Positions 25,870 to 35,165 of a DNA stretch of 64,000 nt are shown here, piece by piece (the stretch's first letter is position 1; each line of letters begins with the position of its first letter). Under the pieces are notes generated by a model. It searched no databases. It worked only from the letters and a program-made list of their open reading frames with translations, and was not told the origin of the DNA. Made by a program: the position numbers and the translations under genes. The DNA comes from Belliella kenyensis (GTDB lineage: Bacteria; Bacteroidota; Bacteroidia; Cytophagales; Cyclobacteriaceae), in NCBI RefSeq assembly GCF_022549675.1, contig NZ_JAKZGR010000001.1, forward strand, positions 1 to 64,000, written 5' to 3'.

Positions 25870-27555
25870 ATGCAAGATTTTCCATGGTTCAAATTTTATC
25901 CTTCAGCAGTAGATAAGGAAATAGATGTACAAGCTTATTCTTCAGTTGTAGACCTTTTTGAAGAAAGTGTAAAAAAGTATGGGGATGCAGTAGCCTATGA
26001 ATGTATGGGCAAGACCATAACTTTCAATCAAGTAGATACTTATTCGAAAGTATTTGCCTCCTACCTTCAGAATAATCTAAAAATGAAAAAAGGGGATAGG
26101 GTCGCCATACAAATGCCCAATTGTTTGCAATATCCAGTGGCGATGTTTGGAGTTTTGAGGGCAGGTATGATAGTGGTGAATACTAACCCGCTCTATACAG
26201 CTAGTGAAATGAAGCATCAGTTTACAGATGCTGGAGCTGATGCGATTGTTATTTTAGCCAATTTCGCATCAAATCTTCAAAAAATAAGGAAAGATATACC
26301 CGCCAAGCATGTGATCATAACCGAGTTAGGAGATATGTTAGGAGGGATAAAGGGCTGCATAGTAAATTTAGTCGTGAAGTATGTGAAGAAGATGGTGCCT
26401 GCATATGATCTTCCTCATGCGATCAAGTGGAAGCAAGTGATGTCGACAGCCAAAGGAAATGGTTTCAAGAAAGAGACGCTGACTTTAAAAGACACAGCTT
26501 ACCTACAATACACAGGAGGGACTACGGGAGTTTCAAAAGGAGCTGAGTTGACTCATGGTAATATTGTGGCAAACATGCAGCAGATTTCTGCTTGGATGAA
26601 GCCTAAACTTAAAGAGAATGAAGAAATAGTAATCACAGCCTTGCCTTTGTATCACATATTTGCATTGACAGTGAATTGCCTTGCCATGATGAAAATCGGC
26701 GCACATAATGTATTGATTACCAATCCTAGAGATATGCCAGGTTTTATCAAAGAATTAGGTAAACATAAGTTTACCGTTTTCACAGGAGTCAATACACTTT
26801 TCAATGGATTACTTAATCAAGCTGCATTTGCCAGCTTAGACTTTTCATCCTTAAAAATTGCAGTAGGTGGTGGTATGGCTGTACAAAAAGCAACTGCTGA
26901 AAAATGGGTAAAAGTCACAGGAACGCCTTTGGCAGAAGGCTATGGGCTTACAGAGACATCACCTGTTGCTACTTGTAACCCGATCGATGGAACAGAAAGA
27001 ATTGGTACGATAGGAATACCTCTACCTCAGACTGATATCAAAGTGATAGATGATGATGGGAATGAGCTTGGAGTAGGCCAAAAAGGAGAACTATGCATCA
27101 AGGGGCCTCAAATCATGAAAGGCTATTGGAATAGGGCTGATGAAACAGAAAAAGTAATGGAAGGTGAGTGGTTCAAATCAGGAGACATAGCGGTGATAGA
27201 TGAAGATGGCTTTGTGAAAATTGTAGATCGAAAGAAAGAAATGATTCTTGTTTCGGGATTCAACGTGTATCCAAATGAAGTCGAAAATGTAATCGCTTCA
27301 CATCAAAAAGTCCTCGAAGTAGGAGTAATAGGAATGCCAGATGATAAATCCACCGAGAAAGTTGTCGCTTATGTAGTACCAAAAGACAAGTCAGTCAGTG
27401 CTGAGGAATTGATAGCTTTCTGTAGAGAAAACCTTACCAATTATAAAGTGCCTAGAGAGGTTCATTTTGCAGAAGAACTGCCAAAGACCAATGTAGGTAA
27501 AATACTTCGAAGGAAGATTAAAGAAATGCACGAGGAGAAATTGAAGGTAAAGTAA
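25870..27555 (+). CDS. fadD: Long-chain fatty acyl-CoA ligase
   Basis: This 561-residue AMP-forming enzyme activates fatty acids to acyl-CoA. The P-loop YTGGTTGVSKGA, the motif EGYGLTETSP, the hinge region DGFVKIVDRKKEMILVSG and the C-terminal lysine motif LPKTNVGKILRRK are all present. Its similarity pattern fits FadD rather than acetyl-CoA synthetase. It is cytoplasmic or membrane-associated and feeds the acyl-CoA dehydrogenase encoded upstream. The start is an ATG. Confidence 0.93.
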   Translation: MQDFPWFKFYPSAVDKEIDVQAYSSVVDLFEESVKKYGDAVAYECMGKTITFNQVDTYSKVFASYLQNNLKMKKGDRVAIQMPNCLQYPVAMFGVLRAGMIVVNTNPLYTASEMKHQFTDAGADAIVILANFASNLQKIRKDIPAKHVIITELGDMLGGIKGCIVNLVVKYVKKMVPAYDLPHAIKWKQVMSTAKGNGFKKETLTLKDTAYLQYTGGTTGVSKGAELTHGNIVANMQQISAWMKPKLKENEEIVITALPLYHIFALTVNCLAMMKIGAHNVLITNPRDMPGFIKELGKHKFTVFTGVNTLFNGLLNQAAFASLDFSSLKIAVGGGMAVQKATAEKWVKVTGTPLAEGYGLTETSPVATCNPIDGTERIGTIGIPLPQTDIKVIDDDGNELGVGQKGELCIKGPQIMKGYWNRADETEKVMEGEWFKSGDIAVIDEDGFVKIVDRKKEMILVSGFNVYPNEVENVIASHQKVLEVGVIGMPDDKSTEKVVAYVVPKDKSVSAEELIAFCRENLTNYKVPREVHFAEELPKTNVGKILRRKIKEMHEEKLKVK

Positions 27556-27607
27556 TGATCATCCTAAGAAACTTCTCATGAGTGACGTCTAGAAGTTCGT
27601 CAATATT

Positions 27608-27670
27608 TAGCCTGCTATTGGAATAGAAGATTTTTGGTTTTCATGCCTAATCTGAATCGATAGCAGGCTA
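27608..27670 (+). repeat. Long-loop inverted repeat after fadD
   Basis: TAGCCTGCTAT (27608-27618) and ATAGCAGGCTA (27660-27670) are perfect inverted copies with a 41-base loop. The position just past fadD suggests a terminator-like or RNA-stabilising hairpin, but only a weak T-stretch follows. Confidence 0.5.
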
Positions 27671-27778
27671 ATTTGTTTGAAAAAATCAAGGCATATACCT
27701 ACATTATATAGTTTCAAAATTGGAAAGCCTTTTGTTATTCAATAACTTCGTATCAAGATTAGAAAACAACAAGAATTA

Positions 27779-28201
27779 ATGGATTTAAACAAACTTGACC
27801 AAGACCTGACGGCAATTGTGGAGAAAAGAATTGCATTGAGTAAAATCACCTATGCTGATGAAAGGTATGATGATATCGAAGAGGAGCTACATGATTTGGA
27901 AGATGACTTCAATGAGGATTATGGTGATGTGTTAGAAGCTGAATTAGAGAAAATTTATAAGAAGCTTAAGTCTGATAATGATGTCCTGCTTCCTTCTGCC
28001 TATCTAGCCAATGCTTATGTACCTATGCTACCGGATGCAAATGGAACAGTTTCATATGAAGTCAAAGGGCCTCAGGGAGTTCCAGTAGAATCTGATCAAT
28101 TTGAAAATCAGGATGTAAGAATTGTCCTGATTCCGAACCCATGTAGATTTGTAATGCAGATCAACGGAGTATCATTGAAAGATTTGTGGAGAGCAAGATA
28201 A
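27779..28201 (+). CDS. Conserved hypothetical protein
   Basis: I do not recognise this 140-residue protein. The first 70 residues are a highly acidic, helical, probably coiled-coil region (DDIEEELHDLEDDFNEDYGD). The last 60 are strand-rich with GTVSYEVKGPQGVPVES and IVLIPNPCRFVMQING. No signal peptide or membrane segment is visible, so it should be cytoplasmic. It stands alone between fadD and the leftward trpS. No catalytic motif is seen. Confidence 0.7.
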   Translation: MDLNKLDQDLTAIVEKRIALSKITYADERYDDIEEELHDLEDDFNEDYGDVLEAELEKIYKKLKSDNDVLLPSAYLANAYVPMLPDANGTVSYEVKGPQGVPVESDQFENQDVRIVLIPNPCRFVMQINGVSLKDLWRAR

Positions 28202-28398
28202 AGTATTGAACAATACATAACTATATCTCCAAAGTATCTAGATTTCAGACAATACAAATTGCTTTTGAGATTTAGATAATTTTGAATGATATTAATCAAT
28301 TAAAGAATAAGTAACTGGTGAAGATTGATTGATAAAAAATCTAGTATTTATTTGAATTTGCACATCTTGACTAGTAGCAGATAGTCAAAAAATATATG

Positions 28399-28439
28399 AC
28401 CATAGCTGATGTAGGTTTTAGAACATCATCAGCTATGGT
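28399..28439. terminator. Bidirectional terminator at trpS end
   Basis: A 13-bp perfect stem (ACCATAGCTGATG / CATCAGCTATGGT) with a 15-base loop is flanked by A- and T-rich tracts. It serves trpS on the minus strand and read-through from the left. Confidence 0.82.
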
Positions 28440-28449
28440 TTTTAATTTA

Positions 28450-29421
28450 TCAAAAGCCTAGCTTTTGTCTTACAGCTGATAAGATTTTTTGTGCCTCAGC
28501 TTTCGCCCTGATTTCACCTTCAGCAAGTTTTGAGTCGAGTATTTCTGGATTTGACATATAATGATCAAATGCCTCCCTTTCTTTGCTGAATTTTGCTAAA
28601 ATCAACTCCAAAAATGCTGTTTTAGCATGACCATATCCGAAATTACCCGCCAAGTATTTCTCTCTCAAAGCAAGTGTCTCTTCTTGATTAGCTACAAGAC
28701 TGTACAACTTGAAAACATTGCATGTGTCAGGATCTTTTGGCTCTTCTAGGGGGGTACTGTCAGTTATGATAGTATTGATATTTTTCTTCAACTGCTTTTC
28801 AGGAAGAAAAATATCAATGATATTATTATATGATTTACTCATCTTTTGACCGTCTGTACCAGGAATGATTTTCACAGACTCACTTATCCTTGCCTCTGGG
28901 ATAGTAAGCATTTCTTCCTCCACGATCCTATTGAATGTACTGGCTATGTCTCGGGTGATTTCTAAGTGCTGAAGCTGATCCTTTCCCACAGGAACAAGGT
29001 CTGCACTATACATCAAAATATCAGCAGCCATGAGTACAGGATAAGTGAATAAACCTGCATTTACATCTGCTAATCTATCTGATTTGTCTTTGAAACTATG
29101 GGCATTGGCCAACATTGGGTAAGGAGTAAAGCAACTCAAGTACCAGGTCAATTCTGTAACCTCTGGAATTTGAGATTGTCTGTAAAAAACCGTTTTGTCT
29201 ATATCCAATCCAAAAGCAAGCCACGCCGCAGCAACCGCACGGGTGTTCATTTTTCTCAATTCACCATCTTTGATAGTGGTCAGTGAGTGCATGTCTGCAA
29301 TAAAAATATATGATTCTCCTTGTTCTTTTTTTGTCAAAGCTATAGCAGGCATGATCGCACCTAGTATATTACCTAAGTGTGGTCTGCCTGAACTTTGTAT
29401 TCCTGTGAGTACTCTTGCCAT
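28450..29421 (-). CDS. trpS: Tryptophanyl-tRNA synthetase
   Basis: This class I synthetase attaches tryptophan to its tRNA. The 323-residue length is normal. The HIGH-like motif is HLGN in SSGRPHLGNILGA, and the KMSKS motif is exact in GQKMSKSYNN. Residues such as VGKDQLQHLEITRD are typical of bacterial TrpRS. It starts at an ATG and is divergent from the DUF1573 gene with about 70 bases between starts. Confidence 0.97.
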   Translation of the reverse strand: MARVLTGIQSSGRPHLGNILGAIMPAIALTKKEQGESYIFIADMHSLTTIKDGELRKMNTRAVAAAWLAFGLDIDKTVFYRQSQIPEVTELTWYLSCFTPYPMLANAHSFKDKSDRLADVNAGLFTYPVLMAADILMYSADLVPVGKDQLQHLEITRDIASTFNRIVEEEMLTIPEARISESVKIIPGTDGQKMSKSYNNIIDIFLPEKQLKKNINTIITDSTPLEEPKDPDTCNVFKLYSLVANQEETLALREKYLAGNFGYGHAKTAFLELILAKFSKEREAFDHYMSNPEILDSKLAEGEIRAKAEAQKILSAVRQKLGF

Positions 29422-29493
29422 TTATTTAAAATTTTGACGCAAATTAATTAAATATGGGTAGATTTCGCTCGATTTTTGACGTTATTTGTCCAT

Positions 29494-30591
29494 ATGAAAA
29501 TCTCTATGTTTAGGTTACTAATCTGTTTGTTTTGCTTTGGATTTAGCAAAGTGTCTATCGCTCAAGATATTAATCGGAATTTAATGTTTTGGGAAAATAG
29601 AATCATTGATGTAGGAACAATACTTCAGGAAAATGGTACCGTGGAAGTTGAGTTTTTAGGCTTAAATCAAACTGATTCTCCTATTGTCATTACAGATGTG
29701 ATTACAGATTGTGGCTGCACCGCAACAGCGTTTGACCGCGATTCTATCCCAAAAAGTAAAGTAAGTAGTATCAAAGTAAGCTATGAGCCAGACTATCTAG
29801 GAGGTCCTTTCACCAAAATGATCATCGTAAGGACTAATCAGGATATCTATGGTGATACGCTATATTTCAGAGGTGTGAACGTAACTATGCCGGAAGATGT
29901 GGAAGCTGCTTATTCTCATAAATATGGAACTATAGGACTCAGACTTCCTGTGATCAATATGGGAAATGTATACACCAATGAGCCAAAAACAAAGATGATT
30001 GAAATTTTCAACTTTGGTAGAGATACATTGAGATTAGAGGGGCACGAGTTAGAAGTAGTAAAAGATTTTATCTCTACAAAGCTATCTCCAGAAGCAATAG
30101 CTCCAAATTCAAGAGGAATACTGGTTTTAGAATACAATGGATTGGAAAGAAATGATTTCGGTTTTGTGAATGATCATGTACTTTTTCAATTTAACACCAT
30201 ATCAGATCCGATTAGGTTGAATTTGATAGCAAATCTTTTTGAATACTTCGAACCAGTGCCCAAAACTAAGGAACTTGAAGTACCTAGGATAGGAATTAAT
30301 GAAATTGACCTTGACTTAAGAGAGGTCAGGTCTGGTCAAAATGTCAAAAAGTCAATTCAAATTTCAAATATTGGTGGTGAGCCATTGGAGATAAGGAAAG
30401 TAACGACTACATGTGACTGTCTTCAAGCGAGTCTGGCCGATTATGAAATTGGAGTTAATGGAAGTACACGCCTAGAATTTAATTTTGATACTTCTGGAAG
30501 AAAAGGAATTGACCATAAGCATATTACAATTTTTTCCAATGATCCTATAAATCCGGTACGAACAATCGTAATAAAAAGCAACATTAAATAA
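29494..30591 (+). CDS. Exported DUF1573-domain protein
   Basis: From the ATG at 29494 (the frame opens earlier at a TTG, 29476) the product is 365 residues with a signal peptide ending near SIAQ. It has two immunoglobulin-like DUF1573 modules: the first contains the conserved VITDCGCTA, the last contains TTCDCLQA and FDTSGRKG. DUF1573 proteins are common exported proteins of Bacteroidota with no proven function; they resemble ASH/MSP-type adhesion folds. A middle ASH-like repeat covers about 145-250. It is divergent from trpS. Confidence 0.82.
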   Translation: MKISMFRLLICLFCFGFSKVSIAQDINRNLMFWENRIIDVGTILQENGTVEVEFLGLNQTDSPIVITDVITDCGCTATAFDRDSIPKSKVSSIKVSYEPDYLGGPFTKMIIVRTNQDIYGDTLYFRGVNVTMPEDVEAAYSHKYGTIGLRLPVINMGNVYTNEPKTKMIEIFNFGRDTLRLEGHELEVVKDFISTKLSPEAIAPNSRGILVLEYNGLERNDFGFVNDHVLFQFNTISDPIRLNLIANLFEYFEPVPKTKELEVPRIGINEIDLDLREVRSGQNVKKSIQISNIGGEPLEIRKVTTTCDCLQASLADYEIGVNGSTRLEFNFDTSGRKGIDHKHITIFSNDPINPVRTIVIKSNIK

Positions 30592-30645
30592 AAAATCGTT
30601 AAAAAAAGAACATCGTGGCATAGTTTTCGTTAGATTTATCGTAGA

Positions 30646-30674
30646 ATTTTGAAATAATAAGAACATTTCAAAAT
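30646..30674. repeat. AT-rich inverted repeat upstream of the YtxH gene
   Basis: ATTTTGAAAT (30646-30655) and ATTTCAAAAT (30665-30674) are perfect inverted copies separated by nine bases, about 40 bases before the YtxH start. A similar repeat lies at 62626-62649. Confidence 0.4.
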
Positions 30675-30713
30675 CTATTTAAAAATTTTATTTTCACTTA
30701 AAAAATTTAAGAC

Positions 30714-30971
30714 ATGAGTTCTACAAAATTTCTTTTAGGCGCTCTATTAGGTGCAGCTGTCGGTGTACAAGTAGGTATTTTGATAGCTCCAGATAAGGGT
30801 GTAAACACAAGGAAAAAACTTGGTAAAAAAGGCAGCGAATACATTGACGATGTAAACAGCAAGGTGAATAGCTTCATCGATGGACTCACTAAAAAAGTAG
30901 ATGAGGCAAGTCAGGAAGTAGATAAACTTGCGAAGAAAGCTAAATCTGAAGTTGATAAATTATCTAAATAA
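30714..30971 (+). CDS. YtxH-domain small stress-type protein
   Basis: This 85-residue protein has one N-terminal membrane segment rich in Gly/Ala (FLLGALLGAAVGVQVGILIAPDKG), the YtxH hallmark, and a Lys/Glu/Asp-rich amphipathic helix after it. YtxH proteins are often general-stress proteins attached to the inner membrane. An AT-rich inverted repeat lies upstream and a strong terminator downstream. Confidence 0.85.
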   Translation: MSSTKFLLGALLGAAVGVQVGILIAPDKGVNTRKKLGKKGSEYIDDVNSKVNSFIDGLTKKVDEASQEVDKLAKKAKSEVDKLSK

Positions 30972-30988
30972 TTATCTTCTATAGGTAT

Positions 30989-31022
30989 AAAAAAAGGCAA
31001 TCCAGATGATTGCCTTTTTTTA
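30989..31022. terminator. Bidirectional terminator
   Basis: Stem AAAAAAGGCAATC / GATTGCCTTTTTT with loop CAGAT, between the convergent YtxH and hydrolase genes. Confidence 0.9.
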
Positions 31023-31026
31023 TGTA

Positions 31027-32904
31027 TTATTTACCAACTATTGGAAGCGTAATACTACTTGGGTATTTGCTTGAATGATGTATCTTGTTTGTAGCTATTA
31101 TGCCTTTAGTTTCATCATATGTATTTCCCCCTGTATTCATATTTCTATCAAATCTTGGGAAATTAGAAGAAGTAATCTCTATTCTGATACGATGCCCCTT
31201 TTTGAAATAATTGGATGTGGACATAGGGGTAAGGTTGACCTCGTACACATTGCCCTCTTCCATAAACACCTCTTTTTCATAGCCTTCTCTGTATCTTACT
31301 CGCTGAATAGTTTCATCTAAGTTGTAAGCCCTTCCATCAGGATACACATCAATTATTTTTATAGTCAAATCTGTATCCCTTACATCTGATGATAAGTAAA
31401 GTTTTGATTGAATAAAGCCTGTCACCTCTGTTCCTTCTGTCAAAGGTTCTGTGGTATAGACCAATATATCTTCTCTCAATTCTATCTCTTGCTGATCCCA
31501 AGATCCACCCTGAATGGCATTTCCAGTACAGCACACATTTCCTCCATATGAGGTCACAGGGTTCATTGGGTCATAGGTGAAGGTATCTGGATTGTCTTTG
31601 TTGGGTTTTCTCTTTGTCAAAGTACCGTCACCAAGTCTGCTGTTGGCATTTCCTTTACTATCTAGATAGAAAGTAGTCATTTTGGCTTCTTTGGGAGGCC
31701 AAGTATCAGAAGATTGCCATACATTTGAGCCCATGGTAAAATATTGCACTTTTGGCATATCTTTTTTTACCTGGTTATCATCTTGCTTTAGCCAAAAGTC
31801 AAACCAAGCATAGGTAAGCTCATTGTAGTTTAATCTTGCATCACCTAGAGACCTTTCACCAACTATGGTGTCATCAGTGGCTCTGGTAAATGCACAGTGT
31901 AGGGTGGGTGCTATGACCAGATATTGATTGTCTTTGGTAGCTTGATTTTTTGCGTTTTTGATGATGTGATTATACATCGCAAGGTTAGGACTGCTTGCTA
32001 CATCATACCAAGATACAAACCAAAATCCTGGTTTTTCAAAAGGCATATCATCATGAAACAATCCACCTTCATACCACTTTGGATCATTAGGTTTTCTGGT
32101 TATCATCTCTTCATAGATGCCTTTTGGACCATTGACATTTTTAATGATGTCTTGAATAGGTAAGTGTTTTAAACCTTCTTTCCAGTCTACTCGAGGGTAT
32201 CTTGGTGCCATATCGTAGAACTTTTGAAGCCTTTGAAGATCTTCCTGCGCTATTCCTTCTGGAAGTCTTGGTGCCATTGGGTCATGCTGTGTACTGTAAA
32301 GCCAAGTGGTGAATAGCATCTGCCCAGCACCACCTCTGTACCAATTGCCTTGCTCGTAGTAATCCCCAATTCTTCCAACACCTGCTCCAAAACCCTGAGG
32401 AATCAATGCTGTGTGAGCGGGATGATCCAGTGCAGCTACTGCCATTTGCCATTCAGCTGTAGAAGAACAGCCTATTGTACCGATTTTTCCATTGCTCCAA
32501 GTCTGAGAAGACATCCAGTCCATCGCATCATAGCCATCAGTCAATGGAGTGCCTAAAATATCCCAATCTCCTTCCGAAAAGAATCTACCTCTTTCATTTT
32601 GAACTACATAAGCATATCCTTTTTCTACCGCTTCTAATGCAGATTGCAAGGTTCGGGTGACCAATTCACCGTCTCTGTACGAATTGAAATTATAGGGTGT
32701 TCTTGAAAAAATAATCGGAACAGGCTGATCACCTTTCGGTCTGTAGATGTCTGTAGATAGTCGCACCCCATCTCGCATTGGCATCATTACTTTTTGATCA
32801 ATTACAGCAATTTCATCGAGTCTTTCTAAAATGGACTTTTCTTGAGCTGAAATTTTACCAAAAGATATAACAAGGATTAAAACAAAGTAAATTTTTTTCT
32901 TCAT
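31027..32904 (-). CDS. Exported CocE/NonD-family hydrolase (X-Pro dipeptidyl-peptidase-like)
   Basis: This 625-residue alpha/beta hydrolase has a signal peptide ending at ISAQ. The N-terminal catalytic domain has [18 protein letters not shown] and the oxyanion region [10 protein letters not shown], then the nucleophile elbow [10 protein letters not shown]. The C-terminal jelly-roll domain has [20 protein letters not shown], typical of the family. The elbow has Gly-Cys-Ser-Ser-Thr rather than the usual Gly-x-Ser-Tyr-x-Gly. Known members hydrolyse X-Pro peptides, cocaine esters or glutaryl-acylases; the substrate here is unknown. Convergent with YtxH. Confidence 0.88.
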   Translation of the reverse strand: MKKKIYFVLILVISFGKISAQEKSILERLDEIAVIDQKVMMPMRDGVRLSTDIYRPKGDQPVPIIFSRTPYNFNSYRDGELVTRTLQSALEAVEKGYAYVVQNERGRFFSEGDWDILGTPLTDGYDAMDWMSSQTWSNGKIGTIGCSSTAEWQMAVAALDHPAHTALIPQGFGAGVGRIGDYYEQGNWYRGGAGQMLFTTWLYSTQHDPMAPRLPEGIAQEDLQRLQKFYDMAPRYPRVDWKEGLKHLPIQDIIKNVNGPKGIYEEMITRKPNDPKWYEGGLFHDDMPFEKPGFWFVSWYDVASSPNLAMYNHIIKNAKNQATKDNQYLVIAPTLHCAFTRATDDTIVGERSLGDARLNYNELTYAWFDFWLKQDDNQVKKDMPKVQYFTMGSNVWQSSDTWPPKEAKMTTFYLDSKGNANSRLGDGTLTKRKPNKDNPDTFTYDPMNPVTSYGGNVCCTGNAIQGGSWDQQEIELREDILVYTTEPLTEGTEVTGFIQSKLYLSSDVRDTDLTIKIIDVYPDGRAYNLDETIQRVRYREGYEKEVFMEEGNVYEVNLTPMSTSNYFKKGHRIRIEITSSNFPRFDRNMNTGGNTYDETKGIIATNKIHHSSKYPSSITLPIVGK

Positions 32905-33030
32905 AGTGAATTGGATTGTAATTGCAGATAGACGATTTTCATTGAAACTTGTTCTCGAAGTTTCAAAAGAAGTTCTATCCTAAAAATAGCAATTAAAATC
33001 TCTCCAAAACAGAGAATTTTTTAAACGGAC

Positions 33031-33642
33031 TTAATTTCTGCCAAACCGCTCTTTTATTCCCTCAAAAAATGGAGTTCTGTTTTTTTTGCGCTTTGCTCTG
33101 GCTCTTTGACGTTTCTTTTTATTTTGAGTCTTACTTTTTACCAAGACAGTTCTTGCAGAAATCCCCACTTGACCTCTGTAGAATTCCTGTCTTCCAGACA
33201 TATTGAAGTTTGGCTTATAATCCAGAGAAATGGTGGTGTTCAAAAGTGTCATTTCTACTCCACCGATCAAATCGACACCATTGGTAACATTTCCATATGT
33301 GGTGATGATTTCTCTGGTGTCTGGATTTTTTACCTGACTTTCTTCCCAGCCAAAAGAATATCCTAGTCCATAATAATAATTGAATCGTTTGGATATTATT
33401 GGCTTATGTTGTTCCAATAACAAGTGCATTGTAGTGTTTCGACTGAAATCTGACTGAACAATTCCTTCGATTGTGACATGTTTTAATATCCGCTGCTGAG
33501 CCGTAAGACCCACAGTTCTGCTGTAGTTGTTTGAGCCTAACCTCAACCCTGCGGCAGTACCGTATCTTTGTGCCTGCAAAGGAAATACTATTAATAAGGA
33601 AATACTTACTATGAAAAGTCTGGGGATGAATCTGTTTTTCAA
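33031..33642 (-). CDS. Small outer-membrane beta-barrel protein with basic tail
   Basis: The 203-residue product has a signal peptide (residues 1-25, ending PLQAQ), then alternating strands typical of an outer-membrane barrel (RYGTAAGLRLGSNNYSRTVGL, YYYGLGYSFGWEE, GQVGISARTVL). The last 35 residues are extremely basic (KKKRQRARAKRKKNR). The start codon is TTG: an in-frame TAA is five codons upstream and no ATG fits. A TAGATTTG promoter-like element lies at 33723-33730 on this strand. The function is unknown. Confidence 0.72.
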   Translation of the reverse strand: MKNRFIPRLFIVSISLLIVFPLQAQRYGTAAGLRLGSNNYSRTVGLTAQQRILKHVTIEGIVQSDFSRNTTMHLLLEQHKPIISKRFNYYYGLGYSFGWEESQVKNPDTREIITTYGNVTNGVDLIGGVEMTLLNTTISLDYKPNFNMSGRQEFYRGQVGISARTVLVKSKTQNKKKRQRARAKRKKNRTPFFEGIKERFGRN

Positions 33643-33825
33643 AATATCATTAGATTAGTTTGGCTAAAATCATTCAGTTTTCTTTTTGCCTGTCAATTAC
33701 AAATAGGTTCTTAAGAAGATATCAAATCTACATATTATCGTCTTTCATTTTGTAATTGCAAAACAATTATTACAGAAAAGAAGGAAAATAAATCAACATT
33801 TATTAACAACTTCTATTCCAAAGTG

Positions 33826-34527
33826 TCACCAGTCATCTTGATCTTTTTTACTTTCAGAATCATTGTTCATATTCATTTGCTCCAAATAGTCCTTACCATC
33901 AGGGGAAAATTTGACTTCACCCTTTTTCAAAAACTCGTTTGTATCAATCAATGCTTCATAAGTTGGATTTTGGATATGTTTGGGGATTTTGAATATTCTT
34001 TCATCTTGCTTTTCAAATGGTAAAGGAGATTTTGTTCCATAAAAATAGGGGATTAGCGTTTCTGCACAGCTAATTCCAATTCTGTCTATTCTATGAGATT
34101 CGAAATGTTCATTGATTCTTTTCGAGATGTCCTCAAAAAAATCAAGTGTCTCTTGTAACCTGACACGAGAACCTGCTCGAGATTTTCCTTTGGTCTTTAA
34201 ATGTTTGATTTGACTTTTTCCTTGCTTTTTTCTTACCATATAGGCTCGAAATACAATGTGTTTTTCATTTTCGAAATTTTCAAAATATCCGACAGTCGCA
34301 ATTCCCGATCTTATCATTATCAAGATATAATTCAAGAATTCACAGTCAATAATTTGATTCCTATTTGTATCAAAAGCCAATGAAAGTGGAAGTCTTATGG
34401 ATATAGCTTTTTGATTTTCAATGTAATAATTTACTTGATGTTTACTTGACTTATATTCAAAATTTAAGTTTTGAATATGGGGAATTAATTTTTTTATAGA
34501 CTGAATATCAGTGATATATGATTTCAT
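33826..34527 (-). CDS. Vms1-like release-factor domain protein (bacterial VLRF1 family)
   Basis: From the ATG at 34527 the product has 233 residues. The segment YMVRKKQGKSQ (96-106), then TKGKSRAGSRVRLQE, then IGISCAETLIPYFYG, follows the layout of the VLRF1 domain of Vms1/ANKZF1. Those eukaryotic proteins use a GSQ loop to cut peptidyl-tRNA on stalled large ribosomal subunits, and the Gln106 here occupies that place. Bacterial VLRF1 homologues have been described computationally. A catalytic role in ribosome rescue is inference. A TTG at 34590 would extend it 21 residues to within two bases of the divergent gene, which is unlikely. Confidence 0.7.
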   Translation of the reverse strand: MKSYITDIQSIKKLIPHIQNLNFEYKSSKHQVNYYIENQKAISIRLPLSLAFDTNRNQIIDCEFLNYILIMIRSGIATVGYFENFENEKHIVFRAYMVRKKQGKSQIKHLKTKGKSRAGSRVRLQETLDFFEDISKRINEHFESHRIDRIGISCAETLIPYFYGTKSPLPFEKQDERIFKIPKHIQNPTYEALIDTNEFLKKGEVKFSPDGKDYLEQMNMNNDSESKKDQDDW

Positions 34528-34592
34528 GTAAGGTGATTTGACCAGAGTAGAAGTATTGCCCTTATATTTGTAGGACACGAAAATAATCAAGC

Positions 34593-35117
34593 ATGGATAA
34601 TAAAATACAAAGTCTCTTCATTAAAATGTGCGATAAGTCAGAAGATGAGGCTTATGCATATGCTGATCAATTGGCTGAAATCGGGACAGAAGAAATCTTA
34701 GATAAGCTGATAGAAATTTTGAATGGAGAAGATATTGACAATTCCTATTTGGCAGCTCGCGCTTTGAGCAAAATGGAGCATAATCAAAAGGCAATTGAAC
34801 CATTGCTAGAGTTGATACATCATCATAAAAACAAACATAGAAATGGTCAGTATGTTCAGGCTCTAGAAGGATTTGACTTAAGTGAGCGCTTTGTAGACTT
34901 ACTGAGAATCTACTTGTTTTCAAATTTCAAATCCTCTACACTTGCTAAGTACTACTTAGATTACGTGGAATTCGACTTAAGTCCACGAACTTTAAAAAAA
35001 GCTGAGAAGCACTGGGGTCATTATGAAAATAATGTAGATAAGGAGAGTGATGATTATTTGATAAAAAAAGAGGAAGTATTGACCATGTTTGAAGAGATCA
35101 AAGCACTTTTTGAATAA
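34593..35117 (+). CDS. HEAT-repeat-like helical protein
   Basis: This 174-residue cytoplasmic protein has paired helices in the first 90 residues (EDEAYAYADQLAEIGTEEILDKLIEIL, YLAARALSKMEHNQKAIEPLLELI; both parts of longer repeats), consistent with HEAT or armadillo repeats used for protein binding. The C-terminal half is helical and acidic. It is divergent from the VLRF1 gene with about 65 bases between starts, so the two may share regulation. A partner is unknown. Confidence 0.7.
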   Translation: MDNKIQSLFIKMCDKSEDEAYAYADQLAEIGTEEILDKLIEILNGEDIDNSYLAARALSKMEHNQKAIEPLLELIHHHKNKHRNGQYVQALEGFDLSERFVDLLRIYLFSNFKSSTLAKYYLDYVEFDLSPRTLKKAEKHWGHYENNVDKESDDYLIKKEEVLTMFEEIKALFE

Positions 35118-35165
35118 ATAATCAAGTAGGATAAATCTACAAATTATAATTCTTCATCTTATACT

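Noticed and set aside
33826-35117. VLRF1 and HEAT genes as a toxin-antitoxin or defence pair
   Set aside because: They are divergent, ordinary in size, and neither has a toxin or sensor motif.
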